A DNA stretch of 64,000 nt from Gammaproteobacteria bacterium UBA3067 (GCA_002366835.1 DFBZ01000018.1:28319-92318), one strand, 5' to 3'; shown: positions 1-9,100, counted from the stretch's first letter. Notes: generated by a model not told the origin, from the sequence alone. Program-made: numbers and translations.

Positions 1-2
1 AA

Positions 3-464
3 CGCAATATTTGGGATAATGATAATGCATGGCGACAAATAAAGAGCATTTGCAGCGCCCAGAAGGAGTTTCATTGGCAACTGTCCACCTCACGCCGCAC
101 TCCAGAAGATTTTATTGATTCGGGAGAAAAAATCAGCAATCTCGAAATCATAGATTGGAGAGGCACACCTCCCAATTGGCTTGTAGATCAACTGGCAGAA
201 GCAAGTTACTGCTGGGTAAGCCAAGACAGCGTATCCATGCTTTACGAAGCCCTCAGTGCCCAATGCGCAGTAGGAGTGATAGAACTGAGGCGAAAAAAAG
301 GGGAAGATAAAATTAGCCGCAACCTGGAAAGACTGGTGGCAGAAAAGTATCTAACCCCTTTTTCAGATTGGGATCAAAAAAAGCCCTTGCCACCAGGAAA
401 ACTAAAGCTGGCAGAACACCTGCGTTGCGCGAAAATAATTTTAGATCGCATTGACTGGGTATAG
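3..464 (+). CDS. ELM1/GtrOC1-family putative glycosyltransferase, C-terminal part
   Basis: The reading frame is open from the left edge, so the 5' end lies outside the window; 153 residues remain. The segment FHWQLSTSRRTPEDF followed by WVSQDSVSMLYEALSAQ resembles the C-terminal half of the ELM1 (mitochondrial fission ELM1-like, formerly DUF1022) family. There a conserved DSVSM motif sits at the nucleotide-sugar-binding end of a GT-B fold. Family membership comes from motif recognition; the sugar transferred is unknown, although relatives are thought to act in envelope glycan assembly. It converges on the minus-strand gene ending at 496. The stop TAG is at 462-464. Confidence 0.7.
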   Translation, partial: RNIWDNDNAWRQIKSICSAQKEFHWQLSTSRRTPEDFIDSGEKISNLEIIDWRGTPPNWLVDQLAEASYCWVSQDSVSMLYEALSAQCAVGVIELRRKKGEDKISRNLERLVAEKYLTPFSDWDQKKPLPPGKLKLAEHLRCAKIILDRIDWV

Positions 465-495
465 AAAAATCCAGAAGAAGGCAGGACTAATTCAA

Positions 496-1032
496 TTAGA
501 ACTCCAGATAAGCAATACCCGACATAATAAAATCAAATTCCTCATCAAGAATCTGATTTGCCGCCCTGCCCATAAAAATCCGCAAAGACTTAGCCTTCTC
601 CTCATCATCCATTTGATTGTAACGTTGCGTCCATTCCTTATCCTCATGGATTCTCTTCAATACAATAGCGCGCAGGTTTTCCTGACTCGGAAACTCGGGG
701 ATTTCACAAAACAACTCGTATTCTTTTACTGCGCCCCCACCAAGTTTTAGCGTCACTTTTTGCACTTCAATCTGAGAAATAATCTGCGTCACCGGCAGAG
801 ATGCTCCTTGCTTAATCACATGATCGCCTGAAGTTTTAGCCTCTAATACACAACGCCCCTGCTCCATATTGAGCTCATTTCGAGAACGATAGGTTTTTCC
901 TTCTTGAATAAAAACTTCTGCCTTGGCCTCAAAATGAAGGTCTTTTTTAAAGTTCAAGCTTCCTGCTAAAGCGGGCAAAGAGAATAGAAAACACAGAGAT
1001 AGAAAGAGGGATAAAGACGCATTTTTTTTCAT
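496..1032 (-). CDS. Hypothetical secreted protein
   Basis: 178 residues starting with a clear Sec signal peptide: a KK start, a hydrophobic stretch LFLSLCFLFSLPALAG and predicted cleavage after ALA at about residue 23. The mature part is charged and has two cysteines, in GRCVLEA and ELFCEIP, which could form a disulfide in the periplasm. I recognise no domain. It is the last gene of a minus-strand run with gaps of 13, 22 and 26 bp that begins with the flavoprotein at 4081, so it is probably cotranscribed with it. Function unknown. Confidence 0.7.
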   Translation of the reverse strand: MKKNASLSLFLSLCFLFSLPALAGSLNFKKDLHFEAKAEVFIQEGKTYRSRNELNMEQGRCVLEAKTSGDHVIKQGASLPVTQIISQIEVQKVTLKLGGGAVKEYELFCEIPEFPSQENLRAIVLKRIHEDKEWTQRYNQMDDEEKAKSLRIFMGRAANQILDEEFDFIMSGIAYLEF

Positions 1033-1058
1033 TATTTTAAGTCCTGCTGATATAAAGT

Positions 1059-1949
1059 TTACTGGGGACGCTTAAAAGACTTCAAACGTTCAAAATCAAT
1101 GCCGTTTTCTGGAATAAATAGCATCGGGACATGAGGTACAAAAAGATTATAAAGTGATTGAATTCGCTCACAGGCAAATTCAAATAACTTTTCCTCCCAA
1201 GCCGCAAAGGTTTTGATCAAAGACCAGTGAGAAACAGTATTAAAACATTTCAATACAAGTGGTGCGCAGGAAAGAGCAATAGCATCCACCAAGCAATACC
1301 AGGTGGCCACGCCACTGGGAGGGTTACCTTGCGTCAAACCAAAAATAGGGTCGATGGCTGTCCACTGCCAAGTTCCCACCAATGTACCCACCCACTCAAG
1401 ATAAGAGGTGATGTAGTAAGCGCCAAGATAAACCATGGTGGAACGGCCAAAATATAACACCACCAGGAAAATCAGAAACAACAAGCCACCATAAACATCT
1501 TTTTGTGGTGCATATAAAACACCCCATAATGCCCAAATGGAACCACTTATGATGGCAAAATACAGCACCCATGAGCGATATTGCGTGAATAATGGTGAAC
1601 GCCCCAAAGCCACTGCTGTCAGGTAAACCAAACCATGTCCCGGCGGCACAAAGGCAGGCACATTGCTCAAACGATAGGTATAGCCTTCCATATACACAGA
1701 AGAAAAATATTCCCCAGCTGTGGCAAACGCCACAGCCACAAGAATTTGAGCCTGAACAAGGCGCGTTTCAAATAGAAGAAAAAAAAGCAATACTGCCCAG
1801 GCACAAACCCCCATAAAATTCTGCAATAATAAGCTGGAGTTTGTGTCCAAGAACAAACAAGCCCAGGCACTGGAAGCCGTTACAAAAGCAATTAATAAAT
1901 CGTGGTAACTATTCCGGGTTGCCACTCCAATACTTTTAATATTATTCAT
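1059..1949 (-). CDS. Hypothetical multi-pass inner membrane protein
   Basis: 296 residues with about seven to eight hydrophobic segments, for example LLIAFVTASSAWACLFL, VLLFFLLFETRLVQAQILV, WVLYFAIISGSIWALWGVLY and GGLLFLIFLVVLYFG. The C-terminal roughly 60 residues are soluble. No catalytic motif or family is recognisable to me. It lies 22 bp downstream of the fumarylacetoacetate-hydrolase-family gene and 26 bp upstream of a secreted protein gene, in one apparent operon. A transport or sensing role is possible, but nothing in the sequence decides it. Confidence 0.7.
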   Translation of the reverse strand: MNNIKSIGVATRNSYHDLLIAFVTASSAWACLFLDTNSSLLLQNFMGVCAWAVLLFFLLFETRLVQAQILVAVAFATAGEYFSSVYMEGYTYRLSNVPAFVPPGHGLVYLTAVALGRSPLFTQYRSWVLYFAIISGSIWALWGVLYAPQKDVYGGLLFLIFLVVLYFGRSTMVYLGAYYITSYLEWVGTLVGTWQWTAIDPIFGLTQGNPPSGVATWYCLVDAIALSCAPLVLKCFNTVSHWSLIKTFAAWEEKLFEFACERIQSLYNLFVPHVPMLFIPENGIDFERLKSFKRPQ

Positions 1950-1971
1950 ACAACAACATTAACCTGCGACA

Positions 1972-2664
1972 TTAACTTGCAACACAGGCGTCAAATTCAG
2001 CCAGACATTTATCGGCATCATCAGCACCTCTTAGTAATAATTGTAAAAATAAAACATCTTTAGCCTGCAAAGGACCAACACCTGCGGGTGTGCCCGTCAT
2101 CACCACATCGCCTGGCAACAAGGTAAAATGATAAGAGATTGTAGAGATCAAAGGCAATATAGAGCTTATCATTTCAAGGGCAAATCCCTTTTGACGCAAT
2201 TCACCATTTACCTTGGCACACAAGCCAAGCTGTTCAGGGTTGCCTACTTTGTCTGCCTCAACAAAAGCAGACAATGGGCAGGCGCCGTCAAAAGACTTGG
2301 CAATTTCCCAAGGGTGGCCCTTGGATTTCAACTGATTTTGCACGTCACGCAAGGTCAAGTCCAAACCAAGCCCATAACCTGCTATTTTAGCCTGAATACT
2401 TTCCACCGGCTGCTTTGAAATTTCATCCCCAATCAAAACAGATATTTCTGTTTCAAAATGACAAGACCCACCCGAGGCAGGTAAAACAATGCCCTCTTCC
2501 ATGGACACTACGCTGGTGGAGGGCTTGATAAACAACAAGGGGGAGGCTGGCACCGGGTTGTTTAATTCCTTCGCGTGTTCGGCATAATTTCGCCCCACAC
2601 ACACGACCTTCCCCACAGGCAAGACAGCGGTTTCTCCCTTTATAAATTGATGCGAATAGCTCAA
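1972..2664 (-). CDS. Fumarylacetoacetate hydrolase (FAH) family protein, YcgM-like
   Basis: About 230 residues of the single-domain FAH fold. Visible hallmarks are VCVGRNYAEHAKEL near the N terminus, the acidic metal-binding segment CHFETEIS, GLDLTLRDVQ, the FDGACPLSAF segment and the C-terminal GDVVMTGTPAGVGP loop. Relatives hydrolyse or decarboxylate acylpyruvates and oxaloacetate with Mg2+; the substrate here is not readable. I place the start at a TTG at 2664 because GGAGAG lies about six bases before it; another TTG two codons upstream also fits. The gene follows the D-2-hydroxyacid dehydrogenase gene by about 20 bp, which suggests linked 2-oxo-acid metabolism. Confidence 0.85.
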   Translation of the reverse strand: MSYSHQFIKGETAVLPVGKVVCVGRNYAEHAKELNNPVPASPLLFIKPSTSVVSMEEGIVLPASGGSCHFETEISVLIGDEISKQPVESIQAKIAGYGLGLDLTLRDVQNQLKSKGHPWEIAKSFDGACPLSAFVEADKVGNPEQLGLCAKVNGELRQKGFALEMISSILPLISTISYHFTLLPGDVVMTGTPAGVGPLQAKDVLFLQLLLRGADDADKCLAEFDACVAS

Positions 2665-2683
2665 GACCAACTCTCCACGACGC

Positions 2684-4081
2684 TTATAAAACCTTACCGG
2701 GGTTCATGATTCCCTTCGGATCAAAAGCCTGTTTAATGGCTTTCATATAAGCAATCTCTTCTTCACTACGGGTATAGGACAAATAAGGTTGTTTTAATAA
2801 GCCCACGCCATGTTCAGCAGAGATGCTGCCCTCGTATTTTTGTACGATTTCAAACACCCATTGGCTGACTTTCTGACAATGGCTAAAGAACTCCTCCTTC
2901 GCCAAGGCCTCAGGTTTAAGTATATTAAGATGCACATTGCCATCGCCAATATGACCAAACCAGACGATCTCAAAATCAGGGTAATGCGCCTTCACAATGG
3001 CATCCACCTCGGCAATAAAATCGGGCACATGAGAAATGGTGACAGAAATATCGTTCTTATAGGGCGTAAATTCAGAAATGGTTTCACTGATGTATTCACG
3101 CAGTTTCCAAAGATTTTCTGCCTGGCGCTCGCTCTGACTCATTACGCCGTCCACAACCCAGCCCTGCTCTACGCAGGATTCAAATAAGGACATTGCGGTA
3201 TCCAGCATTTGCTCATTATCGGCTTCGAACTCCAGCAAGGCGTAGTATGGCGTTTGCTCGGCAAAAGGCCGCGCTACTTTGCCACCCGCCACCACATGGG
3301 AGGCAGCTACATCGGAGAAAAATTCAAAGGCGGTTAAGTCCATATTAGACTGAAAGGTATTCAGTACCTGCATGATGGAGGCAAAATCCGGCGTACCCAG
3401 CACCAACACAGTGAGGTTTTTGGGTGGCCTGGCCAACTGAATGGTGGCATCCACCACAATACCCAAGGTACCTTCCGCGCCGACAAATAAGTGGCGCAGA
3501 TCATAACCCGTGGCATTTTTCACCAGGCCCTTATTCAGGGATAGCACGTCCCCCTTGCCCGTCACCACGGTAAGACCAGCCACCCAATCACGCGTCATGC
3601 CATAGCGAATCACCTTGATACCACCGGCATTGGTGCTGATATTGCCGCCAATCTGGCTCGACCCGCTGGAAGCAAAATCCACCGGATAATAAAAACCTTT
3701 CTCTTCGGCAAAGTCTTGCAGTTGCTGTGTTACCACCCCGGCACCGCAGCGCACTGTGCGCTCGGTATCGCTGAACTCCTTGATTTCATTGAGCAAGTCT
3801 AGGGCAATCACCACTTCTTTATTACGTGCAACTGCACCGCCACTGAGCCCAGTTCTCCCGCCAGAGGGCACCAGGGAGACCTGGTTTTCATTCGCCCAGA
3901 GGACAAGGGCTTGCACCTCCTCAAGGGACTTAGGTAAGACAATAGCAAGCGGATCAGGCTGCCATTGTTTAGTCCAGTCGCAACCATAATGTTGAAGGCT
4001 GTCGGCATCAGTCAGCACCCGCCCCTCTTGAACCAAACCTTCCAACTCTTTAACAACTGCCGCGGTGTCCGAATTACTCAT
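2684..4081 (-). CDS. FAD-binding oxidoreductase, D-2-hydroxyglutarate/D-lactate dehydrogenase type
   Basis: 465 residues with a PCMH-type FAD domain first (PSGGRTGLSGGAV at about 77-89, then GSSQIGGNISTNAGG) and a C-terminal FAD-oxidase domain with GHIGDGNVHLNI and AEHGVGLLK, the metal and active-site motifs of the D-2-hydroxyglutarate, D-lactate and glycolate dehydrogenase group. In Pseudomonas an enzyme of this type adjacent to serA removes D-2-hydroxyglutarate produced by SerA and so drives serine synthesis. The divergent serA 147 bp away here makes that the preferred assignment, though the substrate is inferred from context. It leads a four-gene minus-strand run. Confidence 0.85.
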   Translation of the reverse strand: MSNSDTAAVVKELEGLVQEGRVLTDADSLQHYGCDWTKQWQPDPLAIVLPKSLEEVQALVLWANENQVSLVPSGGRTGLSGGAVARNKEVVIALDLLNEIKEFSDTERTVRCGAGVVTQQLQDFAEEKGFYYPVDFASSGSSQIGGNISTNAGGIKVIRYGMTRDWVAGLTVVTGKGDVLSLNKGLVKNATGYDLRHLFVGAEGTLGIVVDATIQLARPPKNLTVLVLGTPDFASIMQVLNTFQSNMDLTAFEFFSDVAASHVVAGGKVARPFAEQTPYYALLEFEADNEQMLDTAMSLFESCVEQGWVVDGVMSQSERQAENLWKLREYISETISEFTPYKNDISVTISHVPDFIAEVDAIVKAHYPDFEIVWFGHIGDGNVHLNILKPEALAKEEFFSHCQKVSQWVFEIVQKYEGSISAEHGVGLLKQPYLSYTRSEEEIAYMKAIKQAFDPKGIMNPGKVL

Positions 4082-4178
4082 ACAAATCTAACTCTTTACT
4101 CAAGTATATTGGTTGCCGGGAACAGGCTCTTTCGCAACATTTATCAGCACGATCGGGCGCTTCAATTCCGACTCAATA

Positions 4179-4187
4179 TGGTATTAT
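4179..4187 (+). promoter_or_regulatory. Candidate extended -10 promoter of serA
   Basis: TGG followed by TATTAT forms an extended -10 element about 41 bp before the serA ATG. No good -35 hexamer is seen at 16-18 bp, which is acceptable for an extended -10. Prediction by eye only. Confidence 0.4.
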
Positions 4188-4228
4188 ACCCCGCTGCAGA
4201 ATATTCCTACCAACCTGGGCTCATTTAC

Positions 4229-5458
4229 ATGGCAAAAACATCCCTTGATCGAAGTAAAATCCGCGTCTTGCTGCTGGAAGGCGTTCACAACTCAGCCGTT
4301 GATTCACTCAAGGCGAACGGTTATTCGAATATCGAATACCTGAAAACCTCCCTGCCCGATGAGGAACTAAAGCAAAAACTCGCCACGGCCCACATAGTAG
4401 GTATTCGCTCTCGCACCCAGCTCACCGAAGAAGTCCTTGCTGAAGCCAACAAGCTCATCGCGATTGGGTGTTTTTGTATTGGTACCAATCAAGTTGACCT
4501 GGGCGCCGCGCTATTCAAAGGCGTCCCTGTTTTTAATGCGCCCTTCTCCAACACCCGCAGTGTTGCCGAGCTGGTGCTGGCCGAAGCCATCATGCTGATG
4601 CGCGGCATTCCCGAAAAGAGTGCACTGGCCCATCGCGGCGTATGGCGCAAGTCTGCCAGCAATTCCTTTGAAGTGCGCGGCAAAACTCTCGGCATTGTAG
4701 GCTACGGCAATATCGGCTCTCAGCTTAGCGTTATGGCGGAATCCATTGGCATGAAAGTAAAATTCTGCGATATCGAGAACAAGCTGCCGCTGGGGAACGC
4801 CGAACAAGTGAGCAACCTCAATGAGCTACTCGCCATCAGTGATATCGTGACCCTGCATGTACCCGAAACGGCATCCACCAAAAACATGATCGCCGCTGAG
4901 CAGCTTTCAGCCATGAAAGACAAAAGCGTACTTATCAATGCCTCACGGGGAACAGTGGTAGATATTCAAGCCCTAAGCGAAGCTTTAAAATCCCAAAAAC
5001 TACTCGGTGCGGCCATTGATGTATTCCCCACCGAACCACGCAGCAATGATGATGAGTTTGTGTCTGAACTTCGGGGCTACGACAACGTTATACTCAGCCC
5101 GCACGTAGGGGGCAGCACCTTGGAAGCACAAGAAAACATTGGCCAAGAAGTGGCTGACAAGCTGGTAAAATACAGCGACACAGGTGCCACCACCACCTCG
5201 GTAAACTTTCCGGAGGTCACCCTCCCGGCTCACCCTAATAACCACCGCCTACTGCACATTCATAAAAATGTCCCCGGTGTTTTGTCCCAGATTAACGAGA
5301 TATTCTCCGCAAACGACATCAACATCTTGGGCCAATACCTGATGACGAATGACAAAATAGGCTATGTGGTCATCGATGTCGATGCAGAATACAGCGAACT
5401 GGCGATTAAAAAACTGAAGGAAATCGAAGGAACTATTAAAGCGAGAGTATTGTTTTAG
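4229..5458 (+). CDS. serA: D-3-phosphoglycerate dehydrogenase
   Basis: 409 residues, matching the roughly 410 of E. coli SerA. It catalyses the first step of serine synthesis, 3-phosphoglycerate plus NAD+ to 3-phosphohydroxypyruvate, and family members also reduce 2-oxoglutarate to D-2-hydroxyglutarate. Visible parts are the Rossmann motif GIVGYGNIGSQ, the catalytic arginine and histidine regions in NASRGTVVDI and LSPHVGGST, and a C-terminal ACT domain starting near HKNVPGVLSQINEIF that usually binds serine for feedback inhibition. The frame is open further upstream, but the ATG at 4229 gives the family length and MAKTSLDRSKIRVLLLEG. It is divergent from the flavoprotein gene and ends in a strong terminator. 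Confidence 0.97.
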   Translation: MAKTSLDRSKIRVLLLEGVHNSAVDSLKANGYSNIEYLKTSLPDEELKQKLATAHIVGIRSRTQLTEEVLAEANKLIAIGCFCIGTNQVDLGAALFKGVPVFNAPFSNTRSVAELVLAEAIMLMRGIPEKSALAHRGVWRKSASNSFEVRGKTLGIVGYGNIGSQLSVMAESIGMKVKFCDIENKLPLGNAEQVSNLNELLAISDIVTLHVPETASTKNMIAAEQLSAMKDKSVLINASRGTVVDIQALSEALKSQKLLGAAIDVFPTEPRSNDDEFVSELRGYDNVILSPHVGGSTLEAQENIGQEVADKLVKYSDTGATTTSVNFPEVTLPAHPNNHRLLHIHKNVPGVLSQINEIFSANDINILGQYLMTNDKIGYVVIDVDAEYSELAIKKLKEIEGTIKARVLF

Positions 5459-5468
5459 CAAATACCAA

Positions 5469-5499
5469 ACTAAGGGTGCATAGCCGCACCCTTAGTTTT
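5469..5499. terminator. Bidirectional intrinsic terminator between serA and elbB
   Basis: A perfect 11-bp stem, ACTAAGGGTGC and GCACCCTTAGT, encloses a 6-nt loop and is followed by TTTT on the plus strand. It lies between the convergent serA and elbB genes and could serve both, although the run is T-rich mainly in the serA direction. Confidence 0.9.
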
Positions 5500-5552
5500 C
5501 AGTGTCAATAACGATTCAGAAAGCGCTCAAATCTACGCCTAAGCTGAATCGC

Positions 5553-6206
5553 TTATTTAACCATCGCCAGCACCGCACCCACCATCTTGTTAATACCCGT
5601 AGACACTTCGCTAATGCGTTCAGCCAGCATGTAGGCAGGTGTCGTCACTAACTTATTGGCCTCATCAATCACAATATCATCCGCCGCACAGTTTTGATGC
5701 CTTGCCCCCATTTCGTCAATGGCGCTGGCCGTCGCCTCATCATTACCGATGGTGCACACCACACCCTCTCCAAACAAGCTCTCCGACATCACCGGAGATA
5801 TACACGCAAGCCCTACAGGGCAACCCGCGTTATGCAAAGCCTGAATAAATATCTGCACCTGCTCATTAACACTCATATCCGCCCCCTTCAGGGCAAAATC
5901 ACAGAGGTTTTTCGCCACACCGAAGCCGCCCGGCACAATCACCGCATCGTAATCGCCAGGAACAGCATCCACAAGATCGAGCACTTTGCCACGAGCAATA
6001 CGTGCTGACTCTACCAATACGTTACGCTGCTCATCCGTCTCTTGGCCTGTGAGGTGATTAATAACATGCATTTGATTAATGTTCGGAGCCAAGCACTGGT
6101 ATTCTGCCCCCGCCTGATCTAAAGCGAGTAGAGTGAAGGTGCTTTCTTGGATTTCGCCGCCATCAAATACGCCACAACCTGAAAGAATTACTGCTACTTT
6201 AGTCAT
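5553..6206 (-). CDS. elbB: Isoprenoid biosynthesis glyoxalase ElbB
   Basis: 217 residues, the same length as E. coli ElbB, of the DJ-1/PfpI class-I glutamine-amidotransferase-like fold. Motifs seen are MTKVAVILSGCGVFDG, the nucleophile-elbow region GLACISPVM and the VIVPGGFGVAKNLCDFA segment. The E. coli protein has glyoxalase activity and was linked to isoprenoid synthesis; its physiological role is not settled. I choose the ATG at 6206 because AAGGAGA lies seven bases upstream; a GTG two codons earlier is the alternative. It appears monocistronic and convergent with serA. Confidence 0.93.
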   Translation of the reverse strand: MTKVAVILSGCGVFDGGEIQESTFTLLALDQAGAEYQCLAPNINQMHVINHLTGQETDEQRNVLVESARIARGKVLDLVDAVPGDYDAVIVPGGFGVAKNLCDFALKGADMSVNEQVQIFIQALHNAGCPVGLACISPVMSESLFGEGVVCTIGNDEATASAIDEMGARHQNCAADDIVIDEANKLVTTPAYMLAERISEVSTGINKMVGAVLAMVK

Positions 6207-6339
6207 TGTCACTCTCCTTAGATTTCAACTGCTTTAAACAATTCCGAGTTCAAAGTACGGACTGATCGGTAATATAAAGGCCAAACTCTACCGTGAAAGC
6301 CGACCACCGGAAAGGCTTATCAGATTTTTTCTCAAAGAA

Positions 6340-6361
6340 GGAAGCCCCCAAGCAGGCTTCC
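6340..6361. other. Short inverted repeat upstream of elbB
   Basis: GGAAGCC and GGCTTCC form a 7-bp hairpin with an 8-nt loop in the elbB/DUF2914-gene divergent region. On the minus strand it is followed by TTCTTT, weakly terminator-like, but no gene lies upstream in that direction. It could be an attenuator of the elbB leader or fortuitous. Confidence 0.35.
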
Positions 6362-6437
6362 AATAAGGCTTTCGTTTAAAACCTGTTGTATACTTGAACA
6401 AATTACACACAAGATAAGGCTCCGGAAACAGGGACTC

Positions 6438-7223
6438 ATGAGCAAAGACAATTTAACCATTCGCATTGCCATCAACAAACCAACTCCCCCGGAACCCATA
6501 GCACCGAAGAAAAAGCCCTTCCTCCCCCTTCTGGCCGTAACCCTATTGATCCCCGCTCTCGCCTTAGGCCTATACCAAACAATAAAGCCAGAGAGCACAC
6601 CCACCGCACCAATAACATCCCCTCTCGCTCTCAATGAGCCAACAATTTATAGGAACGATTCGAAAACTGGCTTACCCACCACTCCCGTTTCGACAACCAA
6701 TGTAAAGCACGCAAAGAAACTTGACACCCCCTTCTCCTCCTTACCCCTCCAGCCTCCGCCGGGCAAAATACTTACATCTAGACCCCAAGAGGTTTCCAGC
6801 GGCCACCACGACACCGCAGCCGATGCAAAAACAACAGAAGAAAAAGGAGAAAACAAGCAGGCAGCGGCAAAACAGTTAATTCATGCCTTACCGCCTTTTT
6901 TACAACGCGCCCAACTCAGTATGGGAATAAACAAAAGAGAACCCCAGGACTCCCTCTCCTCCCAAGTGACCCTTAGCGAACTGCCAGAAAACCGTCTTTA
7001 TATGTTCACAGAATTACGAGGCAAAAGCGGGAAAACTATCCACCACCGCTGGTCATATGAAGACAAAGTAATAGCAAATATACCCATAAAGGTAGGAGGG
7101 GATTACTGGCGCTGTTATTCCAGCAAATACGTCAATGAAAACTTTCTAGGGAAATGGATCGTTGAAATCACCGATGATCAGGGCAAGGTTCTTTATACAC
7201 AAGCATTCAACCTAAAGAGCTAA
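6438..7223 (+). CDS. DUF2914 domain-containing membrane-anchored protein
   Basis: 261 residues. A short cytoplasmic N terminus is followed by one transmembrane segment (FLPLLAVTLLIPALALGLY, about 29-47) and a long low-complexity linker rich in P, T, S and K to about residue 165. The C-terminal domain contains LYMFTELRGKSGKTIHHRW, the AxIPIxVGGxxWR-type core and GKWIVEITDDQGKVLYTQ, typical of DUF2914. This domain is usually periplasmic and its function is unknown. The topology is inferred from hydrophobicity. It stands alone between the elbB region and the GMC genes, which point toward it. Confidence 0.8.
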   Translation: MSKDNLTIRIAINKPTPPEPIAPKKKPFLPLLAVTLLIPALALGLYQTIKPESTPTAPITSPLALNEPTIYRNDSKTGLPTTPVSTTNVKHAKKLDTPFSSLPLQPPPGKILTSRPQEVSSGHHDTAADAKTTEEKGENKQAAAKQLIHALPPFLQRAQLSMGINKREPQDSLSSQVTLSELPENRLYMFTELRGKSGKTIHHRWSYEDKVIANIPIKVGGDYWRCYSSKYVNENFLGKWIVEITDDQGKVLYTQAFNLKS

Positions 7224-7430
7224 TGCTGAAAACCGTGACATATCAATCTAGAGCTAAAAAAAAACCAACAAGCCCACCAACTGAAGCTTCGCTCATTTAA
7301 AAAGCTTATATCGTTTCAAAGGCTTCAATTGATGCGACCCCACTTGCTCAGCCAATTTAACCTCGGCTTCACACAGCAGTGTGTGAGACTCTGCCTGCAA
7401 TGTCGCACTTCAAGCTTGAACTACGAACAA

Positions 7431-7474
7431 TAAAGGCGCTGTATATTAGCAGACTAGATTGCTATACAGCGCCT
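7431..7474 (-). terminator. Intrinsic terminator downstream of the first GMC oxidoreductase
   Basis: A perfect 12-bp inverted repeat, AGGCGCTGTATA and TATACAGCGCCT, with a 17-nt loop. Read on the minus strand it is followed by TTTATTGTT. It lies about 40 bp past the stop of the gene at 7512-9035. Confidence 0.8.
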
Positions 7475-7511
7475 CGTCCTTCCTCACTAGAGTGAAGAAG
7501 AGCCAGAACTT

Positions 7512-9035
7512 TTAACGCTTTCCAGCTTCTCCACGACTGATAATACCTTCCGCAACATGAGAAGCCCATGCAGCAATAGGCATTGACGGTGGGCCGCCGG
7601 GTGACGCAGGCAAAGCTGCGCCATCAGTAACATACAGCCCTGGGTTATCAAAAACCTCCCCTTCTGCATTAATTACACCAGATTCAATACTGGAGCCAAG
7701 GTGTGCGCCCCCGCAGGTATGAACGGTGAAGTTGATGGGCAAGCGATAAATTTTCTTAGCGCTTTTTTGCTCAGCAATATCCATACAACGATTAATATCA
7801 TCAAATATCTTACTATTAGATGCATCATAATCAATGCTGAGACGGCCTTGCTTATAACTCGCCACACCATCGCAAGCATCCTGCCCCATACCGGCAAGGA
7901 TAACCCCCTCGGAAAGTTTTGTTTTAATGGATGCTGGCAATGGAACATGCTGCAAACCAGGAATACCACAAGCTATAGTGTAAGTATCCTCTTCACCCTT
8001 AATTCCGATAGGGCCATGTATAGGCAAACCCTTCGAATAATCCTTTCCTTCATCCTGCAAAGCCCAATAACCACCGTGGTCACCGTTGGTGCCAATATTT
8101 TTCCCCAACTGAGGCATACCGCTTAAGCCTTTAGCAACGTCTCTGCTATGGAAAAGCAGCTTGTTGGTATTTAACGCACCAGCAGCAAGAATCACTTTTC
8201 GACTATAAAACTCACGCTCTATGGAATTAGCAAGATCCATCACCTTTACGCAGTAAAGCGTGCCCTCGCCATTTTCAATGCGGTTGATGCTAGTCACCTG
8301 ACAAAGATCCTTAACTACCAAGCCATCTTTAATTGCCTCGGCCAAGTAGATAAAGTCCAAGCTGCTTTTCGCGCCAGAGGGTGAACCCAAAAAGCTATCA
8401 TCATCATAGCTGGACTCCCAACGCTGAACACCCGCCTCCGTATTAACAATTTTTGGTTGGCCCGGTGTTTCAGGGAACTGAATCCCATTTGCTGGCTCAT
8501 CATGATTATTTTTATCAGTGAATAATTCACTGTCAGCAAATAGTTCAGCGGTAGTATTGGGCACCTTGTCTTCGGGTGTCTTTTTCCGAGAAGCAAATTT
8601 CTCCATCACCTCAACATAGTGACGTTCCATGGTTTCATCACTCAAACCTTCAGCATAACCATCCCAAAAATTGGGCACCGTCGCTCGCTGATGCAAACCA
8701 CTGTAGGCGTGGGAGCCACCACCAACACCAGAAGTACAGGCCGTAATCAGCCCCTTGTGATGAAAAGCTTCAAAAAGCCCATACTTATTAACAGTCATGC
8801 CCTTCTTGGGCATATAACCGGCGTGAAATGTGCGTAAAACGTGGGAATAGAGTTTCCACCCGTGAGGATAGCTCGCGCGATCACTAATACCCATGGACTT
8901 AACGGGTAAAGAGTTCCGCCAAGGCCCGCGCTCTAACAACGTCACGCTGTAACCAGCTTTCACTAACTTTTGAGCAGGAATGGAGCCGCCAAAGCCACTA
9001 CCAATCACAACAAAATCATCAATATCTTTTTTCAT
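7512..9035 (-). CDS. GMC-family FAD-dependent oxidoreductase (cholesterol-oxidase-like subgroup)
   Basis: 507 residues. The N-terminal FAD-binding motif is VIGSGFGGS (about 11-19) with LLERGPWR at the end of the second strand. The GMC C-terminal domain carries VHTCGGAHLGSS and the closing NPGLYVTDGAALPASPGGPPSM segment, where the active-site histidine and FAD contacts lie. GSGFGGS rather than GGGSAG places it with the cholesterol oxidase and bacterial alcohol oxidoreductase branch, not with choline dehydrogenase. The substrate is unknown; an alcohol or sterol-like lipid is a reasonable guess. A paralogue lies at 9619-11187. It has its own terminator, and AGGG lies nine bases before the ATG. 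Confidence 0.88.
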   Translation of the reverse strand: MKKDIDDFVVIGSGFGGSIPAQKLVKAGYSVTLLERGPWRNSLPVKSMGISDRASYPHGWKLYSHVLRTFHAGYMPKKGMTVNKYGLFEAFHHKGLITACTSGVGGGSHAYSGLHQRATVPNFWDGYAEGLSDETMERHYVEVMEKFASRKKTPEDKVPNTTAELFADSELFTDKNNHDEPANGIQFPETPGQPKIVNTEAGVQRWESSYDDDSFLGSPSGAKSSLDFIYLAEAIKDGLVVKDLCQVTSINRIENGEGTLYCVKVMDLANSIEREFYSRKVILAAGALNTNKLLFHSRDVAKGLSGMPQLGKNIGTNGDHGGYWALQDEGKDYSKGLPIHGPIGIKGEEDTYTIACGIPGLQHVPLPASIKTKLSEGVILAGMGQDACDGVASYKQGRLSIDYDASNSKIFDDINRCMDIAEQKSAKKIYRLPINFTVHTCGGAHLGSSIESGVINAEGEVFDNPGLYVTDGAALPASPGGPPSMPIAAWASHVAEGIISRGEAGKR

Positions 9036-9100
9036 TTTATAGCCCTACGATAGAACATTTTCATTATTATTTTGTGAAACGACTGCAGCGAATTATCAAC

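Noticed and set aside
451..750. Open frame of 99 codons on the plus strand
   Set aside because: It lies almost entirely antisense to the secreted protein at 496-1032, which has a signal peptide and cleaner coding properties; the plus-strand product has no domain and begins inside the ELM1-like gene.
3965..4228. 88-codon N-terminal extension of SerA
   Set aside because: It overlaps the divergent flavoprotein gene and the promoter region; the ATG at 4229 gives the family length and sequence.
5694..6008. 104-codon plus-strand frame inside elbB
   Set aside because: Antisense to a clearly conserved gene; no homology recognised and no ribosome site.
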